NCBI GenBank assembly: GCA_031254685.1
Contig: JAIRTZ010000047.1
Coordinates: 1-11,556, forward strand
DNA: 11,556 nt
Source: Methanomassiliicoccaceae archaeon
GTDB taxonomy: Archaea > Thermoplasmatota > Thermoplasmata > Methanomassiliicoccales > Methanomethylophilaceae
Direction of reading: 5' to 3'
Shown here: positions 1 to 7,260 of the stretch, one piece after another
Numbering within the stretch: the first letter of the stretch is position 1
Layout: the number at the start of each line of letters is the position of its first letter
Position numbers and translations under genes: made by a program
Notes under the pieces: model-generated
Database searches by the model: none
What the model saw: the letters and a program-made list of their open reading frames with translations, nothing else
What the model was told of the DNA's origin: nothing

Positions 1-1289
1 GAAAGCTTTGGAACTTCGCGAACATCGTGGACGGCGACATAACGCTTGTCGCAGAATGGGATGTGAACATGAGCGAACGGTTCACCGTGACGTTCAACCC
101 GAACAACGGGAAACCGGAGACCAGCGTCACCGTTCCGAAAGGGACATCCACGGAAGCGATTGACGATCCGGTGCGTTACGGATGGTCGTTCGCCGGATGG
201 TTCACGGACACCGGCGTGAAATGGAACTTCGCGAACAGCGTGAACAGCAATATCACGCTCACCGCAAAATGGAACGAGAACAATGACGAACGCTACACAG
301 TGACGTTCGAACTCAACAACGGCACCATGGCGTCATGGTCGCTGAATGTGATCATAGGCGACAAGGTCGCGAAGCCCGCCGATCCGTCATGGTACGGATG
401 GTCGTTCATCGGATGGTTCGACGGCGACTCGCCGTGGGACTTCGGCTCCGCAGTGGGCGGCGACATGGTATTGACAGCAAAGTGGGATGAGAACATGGAA
501 GACAGATGGACAATAACGTTCGACCCGAACAACGGACAATCCGCATGGTACATCACCGTACCGAAAGGGAACACGATAGCGGAACCGGGCGGCCAGATGA
601 GGCACGGATGGAACTTCTTCGGATGGTTCGACGGCTCCGGTACGCTTTGGTCATTCGCCAACAGCGTGAACGGCGATATGACGCTCACTGCGAAGTGGGT
701 GGAGGACACGAAGGAGAGATGGACGATAACCTTCGAACCGAACAACGGCGGCCCGATATGGTACGCGACGGTGCCGCAGGGCCTCGCATTCGCGAAGCCC
801 GCCGACCCGTCATTGTCAGGCTGGAAATTCCTCGGATGGTTCGACGGCGATGACGAATGGGATTTCACATCCGCCGTGAACGGTGATATTACGTTAACCG
901 CAAGGTGGATCGAGGCGGTGCCCGACGGGAAAGAGGAGGACAAGGAGGAAGAGAAGGACGAAGAGGAGGACGGGACGTCCGTTACGGCGATGTCCGGTCC
1001 CGCGGTCCTTCTGGCGACCTTGGCGTTCATCCTGCTGATGATCAGGAGAGGCAACCCTCAGGTCGTCGGCACCGTGACGCAGAACGGCAGAGGCCTTTCC
1101 GGCGCAGAGGTGGCATACACGGTGAACGGAAGGACCGGGTCCGCGACCACGGACGTGTTCGGAATATTCGTCATACCCGTATCAAAAGGGTCGAAGGTCG
1201 AGATCGTATCGGTCGGCGGCCGCGGGATCGACGGAACGTTCTCCGTCACCGTCCAGAAGAAGCTGACGGAAGTGAACATCAGGGTCTGA
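1..1289 (+). CDS. InlB-type B-repeat surface protein, 3' part (5' end outside window)
   Basis: The reading frame is already open at base 3, in the middle of a repeat, so the start lies upstream and the GTG at 27 is not the true start. The visible part carries the tail of one repeat and four complete InlB/Listeria-Bacteroides B-repeats of about 71 residues (starting near 81, 294, 507 and 720). Each has the pattern TVTFxxNNG...GWxFxGWFD...W(D/N)F...LTAKW. An acidic/lysine linker of mostly D, E and K follows (about 927-974). Next come a hydrophobic segment ending in IRR (about 987-1046) and a 75-residue beta-rich domain (about 1059-1286) that resembles an Ig or carboxypeptidase-regulatory fold. 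The repeats are known from bacterial and gut-archaeal cell-surface proteins, so an adhesin-like envelope role is likely but unproven. The downstream gene is a paralogue with the same C-terminal layout. Confidence 0.88.
   Translation, partial: KLWNFANIVDGDITLVAEWDVNMSERFTVTFNPNNGKPETSVTVPKGTSTEAIDDPVRYGWSFAGWFTDTGVKWNFANSVNSNITLTAKWNENNDERYTVTFELNNGTMASWSLNVIIGDKVAKPADPSWYGWSFIGWFDGDSPWDFGSAVGGDMVLTAKWDENMEDRWTITFDPNNGQSAWYITVPKGNTIAEPGGQMRHGWNFFGWFDGSGTLWSFANSVNGDMTLTAKWVEDTKERWTITFEPNNGGPIWYATVPQGLAFAKPADPSLSGWKFLGWFDGDDEWDFTSAVNGDITLTARWIEAVPDGKEEDKEEEKDEEEDGTSVTAMSGPAVLLATLAFILLMIRRGNPQVVGTVTQNGRGLSGAEVAYTVNGRTGSATTDVFGIFVIPVSKGSKVEIVSVGGRGIDGTFSVTVQKKLTEVNIRV
81..908 (+). repeat. Four tandem InlB B-repeats in the first surface protein
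   Basis: Four coding repeats of about 213 bases begin near 81, 294, 507 and 720. Each encodes a beta-strand (TVTF or TITF), an NNG turn, a GWxFxGWF aromatic core and a closing LTAKW strand. The end of a fifth, earlier copy lies in bases 3-80. Copies differ clearly in DNA sequence, so the array is old compared with the 85-bp duplicate in the next gene. Confidence 0.9.
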
Positions 1290-1327
1290 GCAGGAATCGA
1301 AAAGGACGTGATCCGTCAGATAAACAT

Positions 1328-1370
1328 ACGGCGGGAGAAAATGCCTCCCGCCGTTCCTTTTTCATTTTTA
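1328..1370 (+). terminator. Stem-loop terminator after the first surface-protein gene
   Basis: A perfect 10-bp stem (1328-1337 paired with 1345-1354, core CGGCGGGAG/CTCCCGCCG) with a 7-base loop begins 39 bases after the stop codon. A T-rich tail at 1354-1369 contains two runs of five T. T-runs alone can terminate archaeal transcription, and the stem strengthens the call. Confidence 0.75.
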
Positions 1371-1499
1371 TCATATTATGTGCAATTAAAAAAAAAATTA
1401 ACCATTTATTGTCGTGAAAGATCGTTATAAAATCAGTTAGTAACAAATGTATATATAGTATAGGATATATATTTAATAACCAAAAAGGAGGAGAGCACA
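1365..1499 (+). promoter_or_regulatory. AT-rich promoter region and strong RBS of the large surface-protein gene
   Basis: This stretch is far richer in A and T than the flanking genes. TATA-like boxes lie at 1425-1433 (TTATAAAAT), 1449-1458 (GTATATATAG) and 1465-1475. The middle box would put transcription start near 1479, leaving a short leader that keeps the Shine-Dalgarno GGAGGAG at 1487-1493, 6 bases before the GTG start. The rightmost box would put the start after the RBS and is therefore less likely. No other gene is seen between 1290 and 1499. Confidence 0.55.
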
Positions 1500-4400
1500 G
1501 TGGAACGAAAGAAGAAAGTTTCATCCGGAGGGAACGCGGCAAAAGCGTCTCCGGGGCTTACGAAGAACAAAAAGGTGATACTCGTTGCTTCCGCGATCAT
1601 ACTCACGCTGCTCGCGGGCGCTATCCTGAACGGCATGCACAATGACGCCGGACAGGATGACGAGAGATCAATAGGGGCGCTCCCCGATTCCGGGCTCATA
1701 TACAGGATAGTCGACGGCACATCCGGAACATTCACCGCAGAAAAGGATGACGGTGACGGAGGATGGGACGCCGTCGATTACGGAACGGACGTAGCGATAC
1801 AGAACGCCGTCGACATCATCAAAGCGGATGCAGGCGGCGACGATTGCTCAATAATATTCTGGGGCGGGGACCCGGGCGCCGAGGGCGTACTGGCGGACCT
1901 GGAGATCGCCGGCGGGTCTGTGAAGTTCATCGGTACAGGATGGGGCACGGTCTCGATATGGGGATGTTTAACATCCGAAGCAGGAGAGACAGTTTTGATC
2001 CAGAACGCAGTGGATGTCGAGAGCTATGCGGATATCAGCAACACCGCCGCCGGCTCCGTGTTCAACCATAACGGGACGGGGGCCCTGCATATAACAGGGG
2101 GCACCGTGAAGAACGCCGGCACAGGCTACGCGGTCAGGATGACGTCATCCGGAACGGTGACGGTGTCCGAAGCGGACACGAAATACCCCACGATGATAAC
2201 GGCCGGAGGTCTCTATACCATATTCACAACGACCGCATTCACGGGAACGTGGCTGGAGATCACCGGCGGCACCGTGCAGAATACGGGCAGCTATTATGCG
2301 ATACAGTTCAAGAACGGCACCGTTAACATCAGCGGCGGGACCGTAGAAGGCGAGAAGGGCGCGATCGATAATGTGGGCACAGGTTCCGTGAACATATCCG
2401 GGGATGCTGTGCTGAGAGGCATCTACGAGACGATTACGAACAGGGGCAACGGAACGATAAACATATACGGCGGGACCGTAGGGAACATCAGCCCCGACAG
2501 CGGCAGAGCGATCTACAATTACTCCGGCACCGTCAACATCAGCGGCGGGATCATTGAAAGCAATTTTTCGACCGTCATGAACGAGGCGGCAGGCGTCCTG
2601 AATATTTCCGGGGGTGCCGTGGTGAGAGCTGCCGAAACTCAGGCCGTCATAGGGAAAGGGACGTTCAACATAGGCGACTGCGAGATAATATCCGAAAAGA
2701 GAGGGTATGCGCTGAACACAGCTAACAGCAATTCGATCATTTTCAGCGGAACTCCGAAGATCACCGGAACGATCTATGTCACAACGACCCCGACAGCCTC
2801 CAATCTGACCCTGTCGGATACGTTCGAGCCGGGCGATGAGTTATATCACGTACAGCCGTCGGGCGCAAAATTAGGGAACGTGACGGTGAACAACGGTCAC
2901 AGGCACCTCGATAGCTTCGTTCTCAGTATGATGACAAAATTCTATCTTGAGACGGACGGGACAGATCTCATCCTGGTCGATTCGGAACCGATCTTCAGGG
3001 TCATAAATGCCACGGGGGACAACTTCACCGGCCAAAGGGATGTCCGCGGCAACGGCGAATGGTTAGATGTCAACTCCGCGAACAACACTATCATGAGGAC
3101 CGTGCTCGGCGCCATCAAGGCGGACGCAGAGGGCAAGAAATGCGAACTGACCTTCTGGGGCGACATTGACACGCGCGCCGGGACGTACATTCCGAATCAT
3201 AATGCCGTGACATTCGACGGCAGCGGCGTGGGATGGGACGTTACAATATACGGGACGCACTCGGCGGGAATGATCACCAGCAACACCGCCGTCATATTAC
3301 TGACGAACGGTGCGAATGTCACAAGCTATGCGAATGTCTCCCATCTGATCGCTCCGCCCGTGTTCTACAACAACGGCACGGGAACGCTGAACATAGAAGG
3401 CGGGAATATCAGTTCGGGACTGGGCCATGCGGTACGGAACGGCGTAGGCGGGACCGTCAACATCAACGGCGGTACGCTCAGTTCCGGCAACAATCATGTG
3501 GTCCGGAACGATGCCGGCGGGACCGTCAACATCAACGGCGGTACGTTCACACTGTTCGGCGGAACGTACAATACACCGATAAACGCCGCGGTCGGCAACA
3601 TTTCCGCAGGTACGGTGAACATATCCGGCGGGACCATGATCTCGGCAGGCCTCGGCATACGCAATGATGCCGACGGAACGGTCAACATATCCGGAGGGTC
3701 TGTGAACCCGACGGGCAACGCCGTCCAGAACAATGCCGGCGGGACCGTCAGCATATCAGGCGGCACCATGACCTCATTGGGCAACACCGTCCAGAACAAT
3801 GCCGGCGGAACGGTCAACATATCCGGCGGGACGATCTCCGCGGCCGCGGGCGCCGCGGTACGGAACGAGACAACCGGAACGGTGAGCATCACCGGCGGGA
3901 CCTTGACGAACACGGGCACAGGCAACGCCGCGGTCAACATCTCATCGGGCAAATTGGACATATCCGGCGGGACGATCTCCGCGGCCGCGGGCGCCGCGGT
4001 ACGGAACGAGACGTCCGGAACGGTGAGCATCACCGGCGGGACGATGACGTCCGCGGGTAAATACGCGATATACATGAACACCTCCGACGGGGCGCTGACA
4101 TTCGGCGGAACACCGGAGATCGACGGTATCGTACGGTCATTCACATCCGCATCCGCGGCGCAGCTGACCGTGCTCCCGGGCTTCGCGCCCGATGCCGGCG
4201 TATATTCGCTGGAATCTGTGATACCGGGCAACGGCCACACAGCGGCGAACGGCGGAGCGCCGTTCAAGGACAGCTTCGCTTTGGTCAATCCGGGCTTTGT
4301 GCTGAGGATCGCGGGCGACGACATAATAATGAAGGCAATCCACACCGTAACGGTGCTCGGTGAGAACACGACCAACGACGCTCCGCCGTCGGTCGTCGAC

Positions 4401-6167
4401 GGCGAAACGTTAACGTTCACGCTCACCCCGGAGGAAGGCTTCGGTCTGCCGCTTTCGATCATAGTGACGATGGGCGGCGAAACGCTGACGGATGACAAAT
4501 ATACATACGATGACAGCACCGGTACCGTCACGATACCGAACGTCATCGGTAATGTGGGCGTGTACACGTCAGGGAGCATATTGTATACCGTGACGTTCGA
4601 TCCGAACAACGGCGGCGGGACGCTATCGGAGATCGTACGCGGCGGCACCCCAGCCGAGAGGCCTGACGACCCGATATACTTCGGGTGGTCGTTCCTCGGA
4701 TGGTTCGATGCCTCCGGAACACTGTGGGAATTTACGAACATCGTTTCCGATGATGTTGCGCTGAGGGCGAAATGGGCGGAGAACCCTGCAGAGAGGTTCA
4801 CCGTGACGTTCGATCCGAACAACGGCAATCCCGTATGGACGGTCACCGTTCCGAAGAACACGCCCGTGGAAAGACCGGTGAGCGACCCCATATACTTCGG
4901 ATGGATATTCGACGCGTGGTCATTTGACGGGACGCCGTGGTCATTCACGAACAACGTCAGCGGTAACATAACGATACTCGCGGACTGGAGCGAGAACCCG
5001 GATGAGAGATGGAACGTCGAGTTCAACCCGGACAACGGTAACCCGCCGTTCTTCGCGAACGTGATAAAAGGCGGTCCGGCCGAAAAGCCGGACACCCCGA
5101 TAAGGGAAGGATGGACCTTCCTCGGGTGGTTCGACGAGGACGGAGCGTCATGGAACTTTGCGGCCGTCCTTACCGATAACATAACGCTGACGGCGAAGTG
5201 GAACGAGAACCCCGAGAATCAGTGGACGGTCACGTTCAACAAGAACGACGGTTCCGAGAAGACATTCGCCACGGTAACGAAGGGAACCCCTGTCGGGGAC
5301 CCCGGAGACCCGTCGCGTTACGGATGGACATTCATCGGATGGTTCAATGGCGATTCGAAGTGGAACTTCGCCGATAACGTGACCGATAACATGGCACTTG
5401 CCGCCGAATGGGCGGAGAACATGGACGAACGCTTCACCGTTACGTTCGATATGAACGACGGAAGCGGCACGTGGACCGTAACGGTCCCGTGCGGCGAACC
5501 GATCGCGGCGCCGAACGTCACGCGTTATGGATGGTCGCTCATCGGATGGTATGCCGACGGAGCGAAATGGGACTTCGCATCCGCAGTGGGGTCTGACATG
5601 GTGCTCACCGCCGAATGGGCGGAGAACATGGACGAACGCTTCACGGTAACGTTCGATCCGAACAACGGGGACGACCCGTGGACGGTGACGGTACCGAAGT
5701 ACGGCGTTCTCGCAAGACCCGCCGACGACCCGAGGATGAACGGAAAGGCGTTCTTCGCGTGGTTTGACGCCTCCGGCGTCCTTTGGTCGTTCGACAGCAA
5801 CGTGATCGGCGATATGACGCTGAGGGCGAAATGGACCGAGGCGGCAGAGAAGGACGGCGGAATGACGGCATTGACAGCATCGCTGATCATGCTCGGCACT
5901 CTGGCGTTCATTCTTCTGACGCTGTTCAGGAGAGCTCCCGCGGCGGTCCGTATCGTCACGAAGGACGGCAAAGCGCTTGCCGGCGCCGGCGTATCGTACA
6001 CGATCGACGGAGAGGCAGGTGTCGGAACAACGGATGCGTTCGGCGAGTTCGCGATATCCGCGGACATAGGTTCGGGAATAGAGCTGACATCCGTGAACGG
6101 GAACCCCGTGAAGGGGATATCCGCCATCCTGGGGAAGAGGGTGACGGAGCTGAGCATAGAGCTCTGA
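1500..6167 (+). CDS. Giant surface protein: two beta-solenoid modules, six InlB B-repeats, C-terminal membrane anchor
   Basis: The product is 1555 residues. The GTG start is chosen because GGAGGAG lies 6 bases upstream. The order is: a basic N-terminus; a hydrophobic signal or anchor (about 26-43); solenoid module A (about 66-495); homologous module B (about 496-945); an Ig-like bridge (about 946-1027); six B-repeats (about 1029-1445); a membrane segment ending in FRR (about 1456-1478); and an 75-residue C-terminal domain shared with the upstream gene product. The solenoids are made of 22-24-residue coils around GTVNISGGT. The positive-inside rule predicts both short ends in the cytoplasm and about 1400 residues outside. 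A role in adhesion or the cell envelope is inferred from the repeat families; no catalytic motif is visible. The stop is TGA immediately followed in frame by TAA. Only five cysteines are seen. Surface display could equally follow cleavage of the N-terminal segment as a signal peptide. Confidence 0.93.
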   Translation: MERKKKVSSGGNAAKASPGLTKNKKVILVASAIILTLLAGAILNGMHNDAGQDDERSIGALPDSGLIYRIVDGTSGTFTAEKDDGDGGWDAVDYGTDVAIQNAVDIIKADAGGDDCSIIFWGGDPGAEGVLADLEIAGGSVKFIGTGWGTVSIWGCLTSEAGETVLIQNAVDVESYADISNTAAGSVFNHNGTGALHITGGTVKNAGTGYAVRMTSSGTVTVSEADTKYPTMITAGGLYTIFTTTAFTGTWLEITGGTVQNTGSYYAIQFKNGTVNISGGTVEGEKGAIDNVGTGSVNISGDAVLRGIYETITNRGNGTINIYGGTVGNISPDSGRAIYNYSGTVNISGGIIESNFSTVMNEAAGVLNISGGAVVRAAETQAVIGKGTFNIGDCEIISEKRGYALNTANSNSIIFSGTPKITGTIYVTTTPTASNLTLSDTFEPGDELYHVQPSGAKLGNVTVNNGHRHLDSFVLSMMTKFYLETDGTDLILVDSEPIFRVINATGDNFTGQRDVRGNGEWLDVNSANNTIMRTVLGAIKADAEGKKCELTFWGDIDTRAGTYIPNHNAVTFDGSGVGWDVTIYGTHSAGMITSNTAVILLTNGANVTSYANVSHLIAPPVFYNNGTGTLNIEGGNISSGLGHAVRNGVGGTVNINGGTLSSGNNHVVRNDAGGTVNINGGTFTLFGGTYNTPINAAVGNISAGTVNISGGTMISAGLGIRNDADGTVNISGGSVNPTGNAVQNNAGGTVSISGGTMTSLGNTVQNNAGGTVNISGGTISAAAGAAVRNETTGTVSITGGTLTNTGTGNAAVNISSGKLDISGGTISAAAGAAVRNETSGTVSITGGTMTSAGKYAIYMNTSDGALTFGGTPEIDGIVRSFTSASAAQLTVLPGFAPDAGVYSLESVIPGNGHTAANGGAPFKDSFALVNPGFVLRIAGDDIIMKAIHTVTVLGENTTNDAPPSVVDGETLTFTLTPEEGFGLPLSIIVTMGGETLTDDKYTYDDSTGTVTIPNVIGNVGVYTSGSILYTVTFDPNNGGGTLSEIVRGGTPAERPDDPIYFGWSFLGWFDASGTLWEFTNIVSDDVALRAKWAENPAERFTVTFDPNNGNPVWTVTVPKNTPVERPVSDPIYFGWIFDAWSFDGTPWSFTNNVSGNITILADWSENPDERWNVEFNPDNGNPPFFANVIKGGPAEKPDTPIREGWTFLGWFDEDGASWNFAAVLTDNITLTAKWNENPENQWTVTFNKNDGSEKTFATVTKGTPVGDPGDPSRYGWTFIGWFNGDSKWNFADNVTDNMALAAEWAENMDERFTVTFDMNDGSGTWTVTVPCGEPIAAPNVTRYGWSLIGWYADGAKWDFASAVGSDMVLTAEWAENMDERFTVTFDPNNGDDPWTVTVPKYGVLARPADDPRMNGKAFFAWFDASGVLWSFDSNVIGDMTLRAKWTEAAEKDGGMTALTASLIMLGTLAFILLTLFRRAPAAVRIVTKDGKALAGAGVSYTIDGEAGVGTTDAFGEFAISADIGSGIELTSVNGNPVKGISAILGKRVTELSIEL
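1695..2984 (+). repeat. Solenoid module A (first copy of an internal duplication)
   Basis: Residues about 66-495 contain an N-cap (IYRIVDG, then CSIIFWG and GWGTVSIWG), GGTV-type coils, and a C-cap (SGTPKITG ... NGHRHLDSF ... DLILVDS). The order of these blocks matches module B at 2985-4334. Coils are more irregular here than in module B. Confidence 0.8.
3447..3545 (+). repeat. Pair of identical 30-bp coil repeats
   Basis: Bases 3447-3476 and 3516-3545 are identical over 30 bases, 69 bases (23 codons) apart. They encode GGTVNINGGT. A similar 20-base pair at 3723-3742 and 3789-3808 is 66 bases apart, which gives the coil length of 22-23 residues. Confidence 0.85.
3817..4042 (+). repeat. Near-identical 85-bp direct repeat inside module B
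   Basis: Bases 3817-3901 and 3958-4042 match with two adjacent mismatches in 85. The offset is 141 bases, exactly 47 codons or two solenoid coils. Of the two changes one is silent and the other swaps Thr for Ser. The frame is kept. Confidence 0.9.
4584..5834 (+). repeat. Six tandem InlB B-repeats in the large surface protein
   Basis: Repeats of about 69-71 residues begin near 4584, 4797, 5010, 5223, 5433 and 5640, each with TVTFxxNNG (or close), GW(S/T)FxGWF and a closing AKW or AEW. Repeats five and six share 37 identical bases at their left junctions (5401-5437 and 5608-5644, 207 bases or 69 codons apart). Confidence 0.9.
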
Positions 6168-6182
6168 TAAGAAGGAAAGACC

Positions 6183-6247
6183 GGAAAAAAAGGGGAAACG
6201 ACGCGGGCGCGGCCCGCGGGCGGGGGCGACCCCGCCTTTACTTTTTT
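6183..6247. terminator. Double-hairpin, probably bidirectional terminator between convergent genes
   Basis: Two GC stems stand side by side. The first is CGCGGGC at 6202-6208 paired with 6212-6218, with a 3-base loop. The second is GGCGGGG at 6219-6225 paired with 6230-6236, closed by a GCGA loop of the GNRA type. A run of seven A with flanking purines (6185-6191) lies to the left and a run of six T (6242-6247) to the right. Each convergent transcript therefore meets a T-rich tract after the stems. This fills the 81-base gap between the surface-protein stop and the TIM-barrel stop. Confidence 0.7.
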
Positions 6248-6248
6248 A

Positions 6249-7223
6249 TTAAATTCTTCCGAACAGCGAACGCTGTCCCGCGAATCCGGACAATCTCTCG
6301 GACGGCGACGGGCCGGATATCTCATGCGTTATGTATCTCGGATGGAGCATGCGCACGATCTCGGTGCACGATCGGTCGGTGAACGGCCTGTGCTGGTCCA
6401 CTTTGCATATGTGCTCGTACGCCTTCGTTATCATATCGTCATCATCGGTGACCGTTGATCCGATCGGGTCCGTGATGCATCGTTCCCTGTAATCGGCGGA
6501 GAGGCTCATATGCAGGTGTATCACGTCGATCCTTTCCCTCATATCGTCCGGATATCTCCGTATTATCTTCAGGACCTCCTCAATGCTTTTCCTCTCGTGC
6601 CTGCAGTTCCCGAGGCGGTTCATCAGATGGCCGGTGTCAAGGCACAATCCCCAGTTATCGAATGCCAATTCCTTCTCGAGGATCCTGAGTCCGGAATCGT
6701 CCGTCATGGAAAGCCCGGGCCACCAGAGGTTCTCCAGGACGATCCTGAACGGGGGCTCCCCGTTCGGAAGGTCCTTCACGGCGAGATTCAGAAGCTCCGC
6801 GACCGCATGTACGATATCGCTGTCGCTGTCGCGGTAACGGAATCCCATGACCTCGTCCATCCTCGTGTTCGATGCGTGGAACACACCGTACGCAGGCGAG
6901 AGATGCGACGCGAACGCGATCGCATCCCTCAGCGTTCCCGCCATCTCTTCCCTCGTCCTTCCGAATGAGCGGTATCTTACGTTCTCGTCGCTCACCGTGT
7001 CAATATACCGCGTTTCGCCGACCCACGGCGAGTACCAATCCGTCGCGTACGGCAGGTGGACGCCCTTCGCCGCTCCTTTGAACACATGATCCGGTTCGGA
7101 ATATCCGGTCAGCAGTTCAACGCCGTCGGCACCCGCCTCCGTTATCCTGCGGACCGCTTCGCGCGCGCCTCCGTACTCATCGGTATCGAAGTCATATGCG
7201 GATATGCTGAACAGATGCTCCAT
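6249..7223 (-). CDS. Xylose-isomerase-like TIM-barrel protein (sugar phosphate isomerase/epimerase family)
   Basis: The 324-residue product has the AP-endonuclease-2/xylose-isomerase barrel pattern: a GADGVEL strand near residues 31-37, HLPY at 56-59, VFHASN at 114-119, VLENLWWPG at 162-170, CLDTGHL at 194-200 and VIHLHMS at 234-240. The conserved His, Glu164, Asp196, His199 and His236/His238 are likely metal ligands. The substrate cannot be told; members act on sugars, inositols or damaged DNA. The ATG at 7223 is chosen because LFSISAYDF fits the first barrel strand; an in-frame ATG at 7295 would overlap the upstream gene and adds a residue stretch unlike the family. It lies 37 bases after the DUF4443-like gene and is probably the last gene of the mat operon. 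Confidence 0.75.
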   Translation of the reverse strand: MEHLFSISAYDFDTDEYGGAREAVRRITEAGADGVELLTGYSEPDHVFKGAAKGVHLPYATDWYSPWVGETRYIDTVSDENVRYRSFGRTREEMAGTLRDAIAFASHLSPAYGVFHASNTRMDEVMGFRYRDSDSDIVHAVAELLNLAVKDLPNGEPPFRIVLENLWWPGLSMTDDSGLRILEKELAFDNWGLCLDTGHLMNRLGNCRHERKSIEEVLKIIRRYPDDMRERIDVIHLHMSLSADYRERCITDPIGSTVTDDDDMITKAYEHICKVDQHRPFTDRSCTEIVRMLHPRYITHEISGPSPSERLSGFAGQRSLFGRI

Positions 7224-7260
7224 GATCCTGCGGATGTAAGAAAAGGATAATAGGTTTGCG

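Larger units (their letters stand above)
2985..4334 (+). repeat. Solenoid module B (second copy of an internal duplication)
   Basis: Residues about 496-945 repeat the plan of module A: IFRVINA, CELTFWG, GVGWDVTIYG, ANVTSYANVS, then many GTVNISGGT coils, then a C-cap (GGTPEIDG ... NGHTAANG ... DSFALVN ... DDIIMKA). Cys548 lines up with Cys116 of module A. The coils are cleaner than in A and some have nearly identical DNA, so parts of this module expanded recently. Confidence 0.8.

Noticed and set aside
975..1046. Archaeosortase PGF-CTERM or LPXTG sorting signal at the C-terminal helix
   Set aside because: No PGF or LPXTG motif is visible, and about 75 more residues follow the helix in both proteins, so it is not a terminal sorting tripartite signal.
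293..1054. Antisense open frame of 253 codons opposite the first surface gene
   Set aside because: It is a complement of B-repeats and the acidic linker (giving poly-serine), typical of a shadow frame.
3400..4050. CRISPR-like regularly spaced repeats
   Set aside because: The spacing of 66-69 bases lies wholly in frame inside a long coding gene and encodes GTVNISGGT coils; the intervening DNA is also related between units.
3494..5182. Long antisense open frame (562 codons) inside the large surface gene
   Set aside because: It mirrors the repetitive coding strand: the same third-codon bias and repeats keep it open. It has no RBS context or recognisable domain, and the sense product is clearly real.
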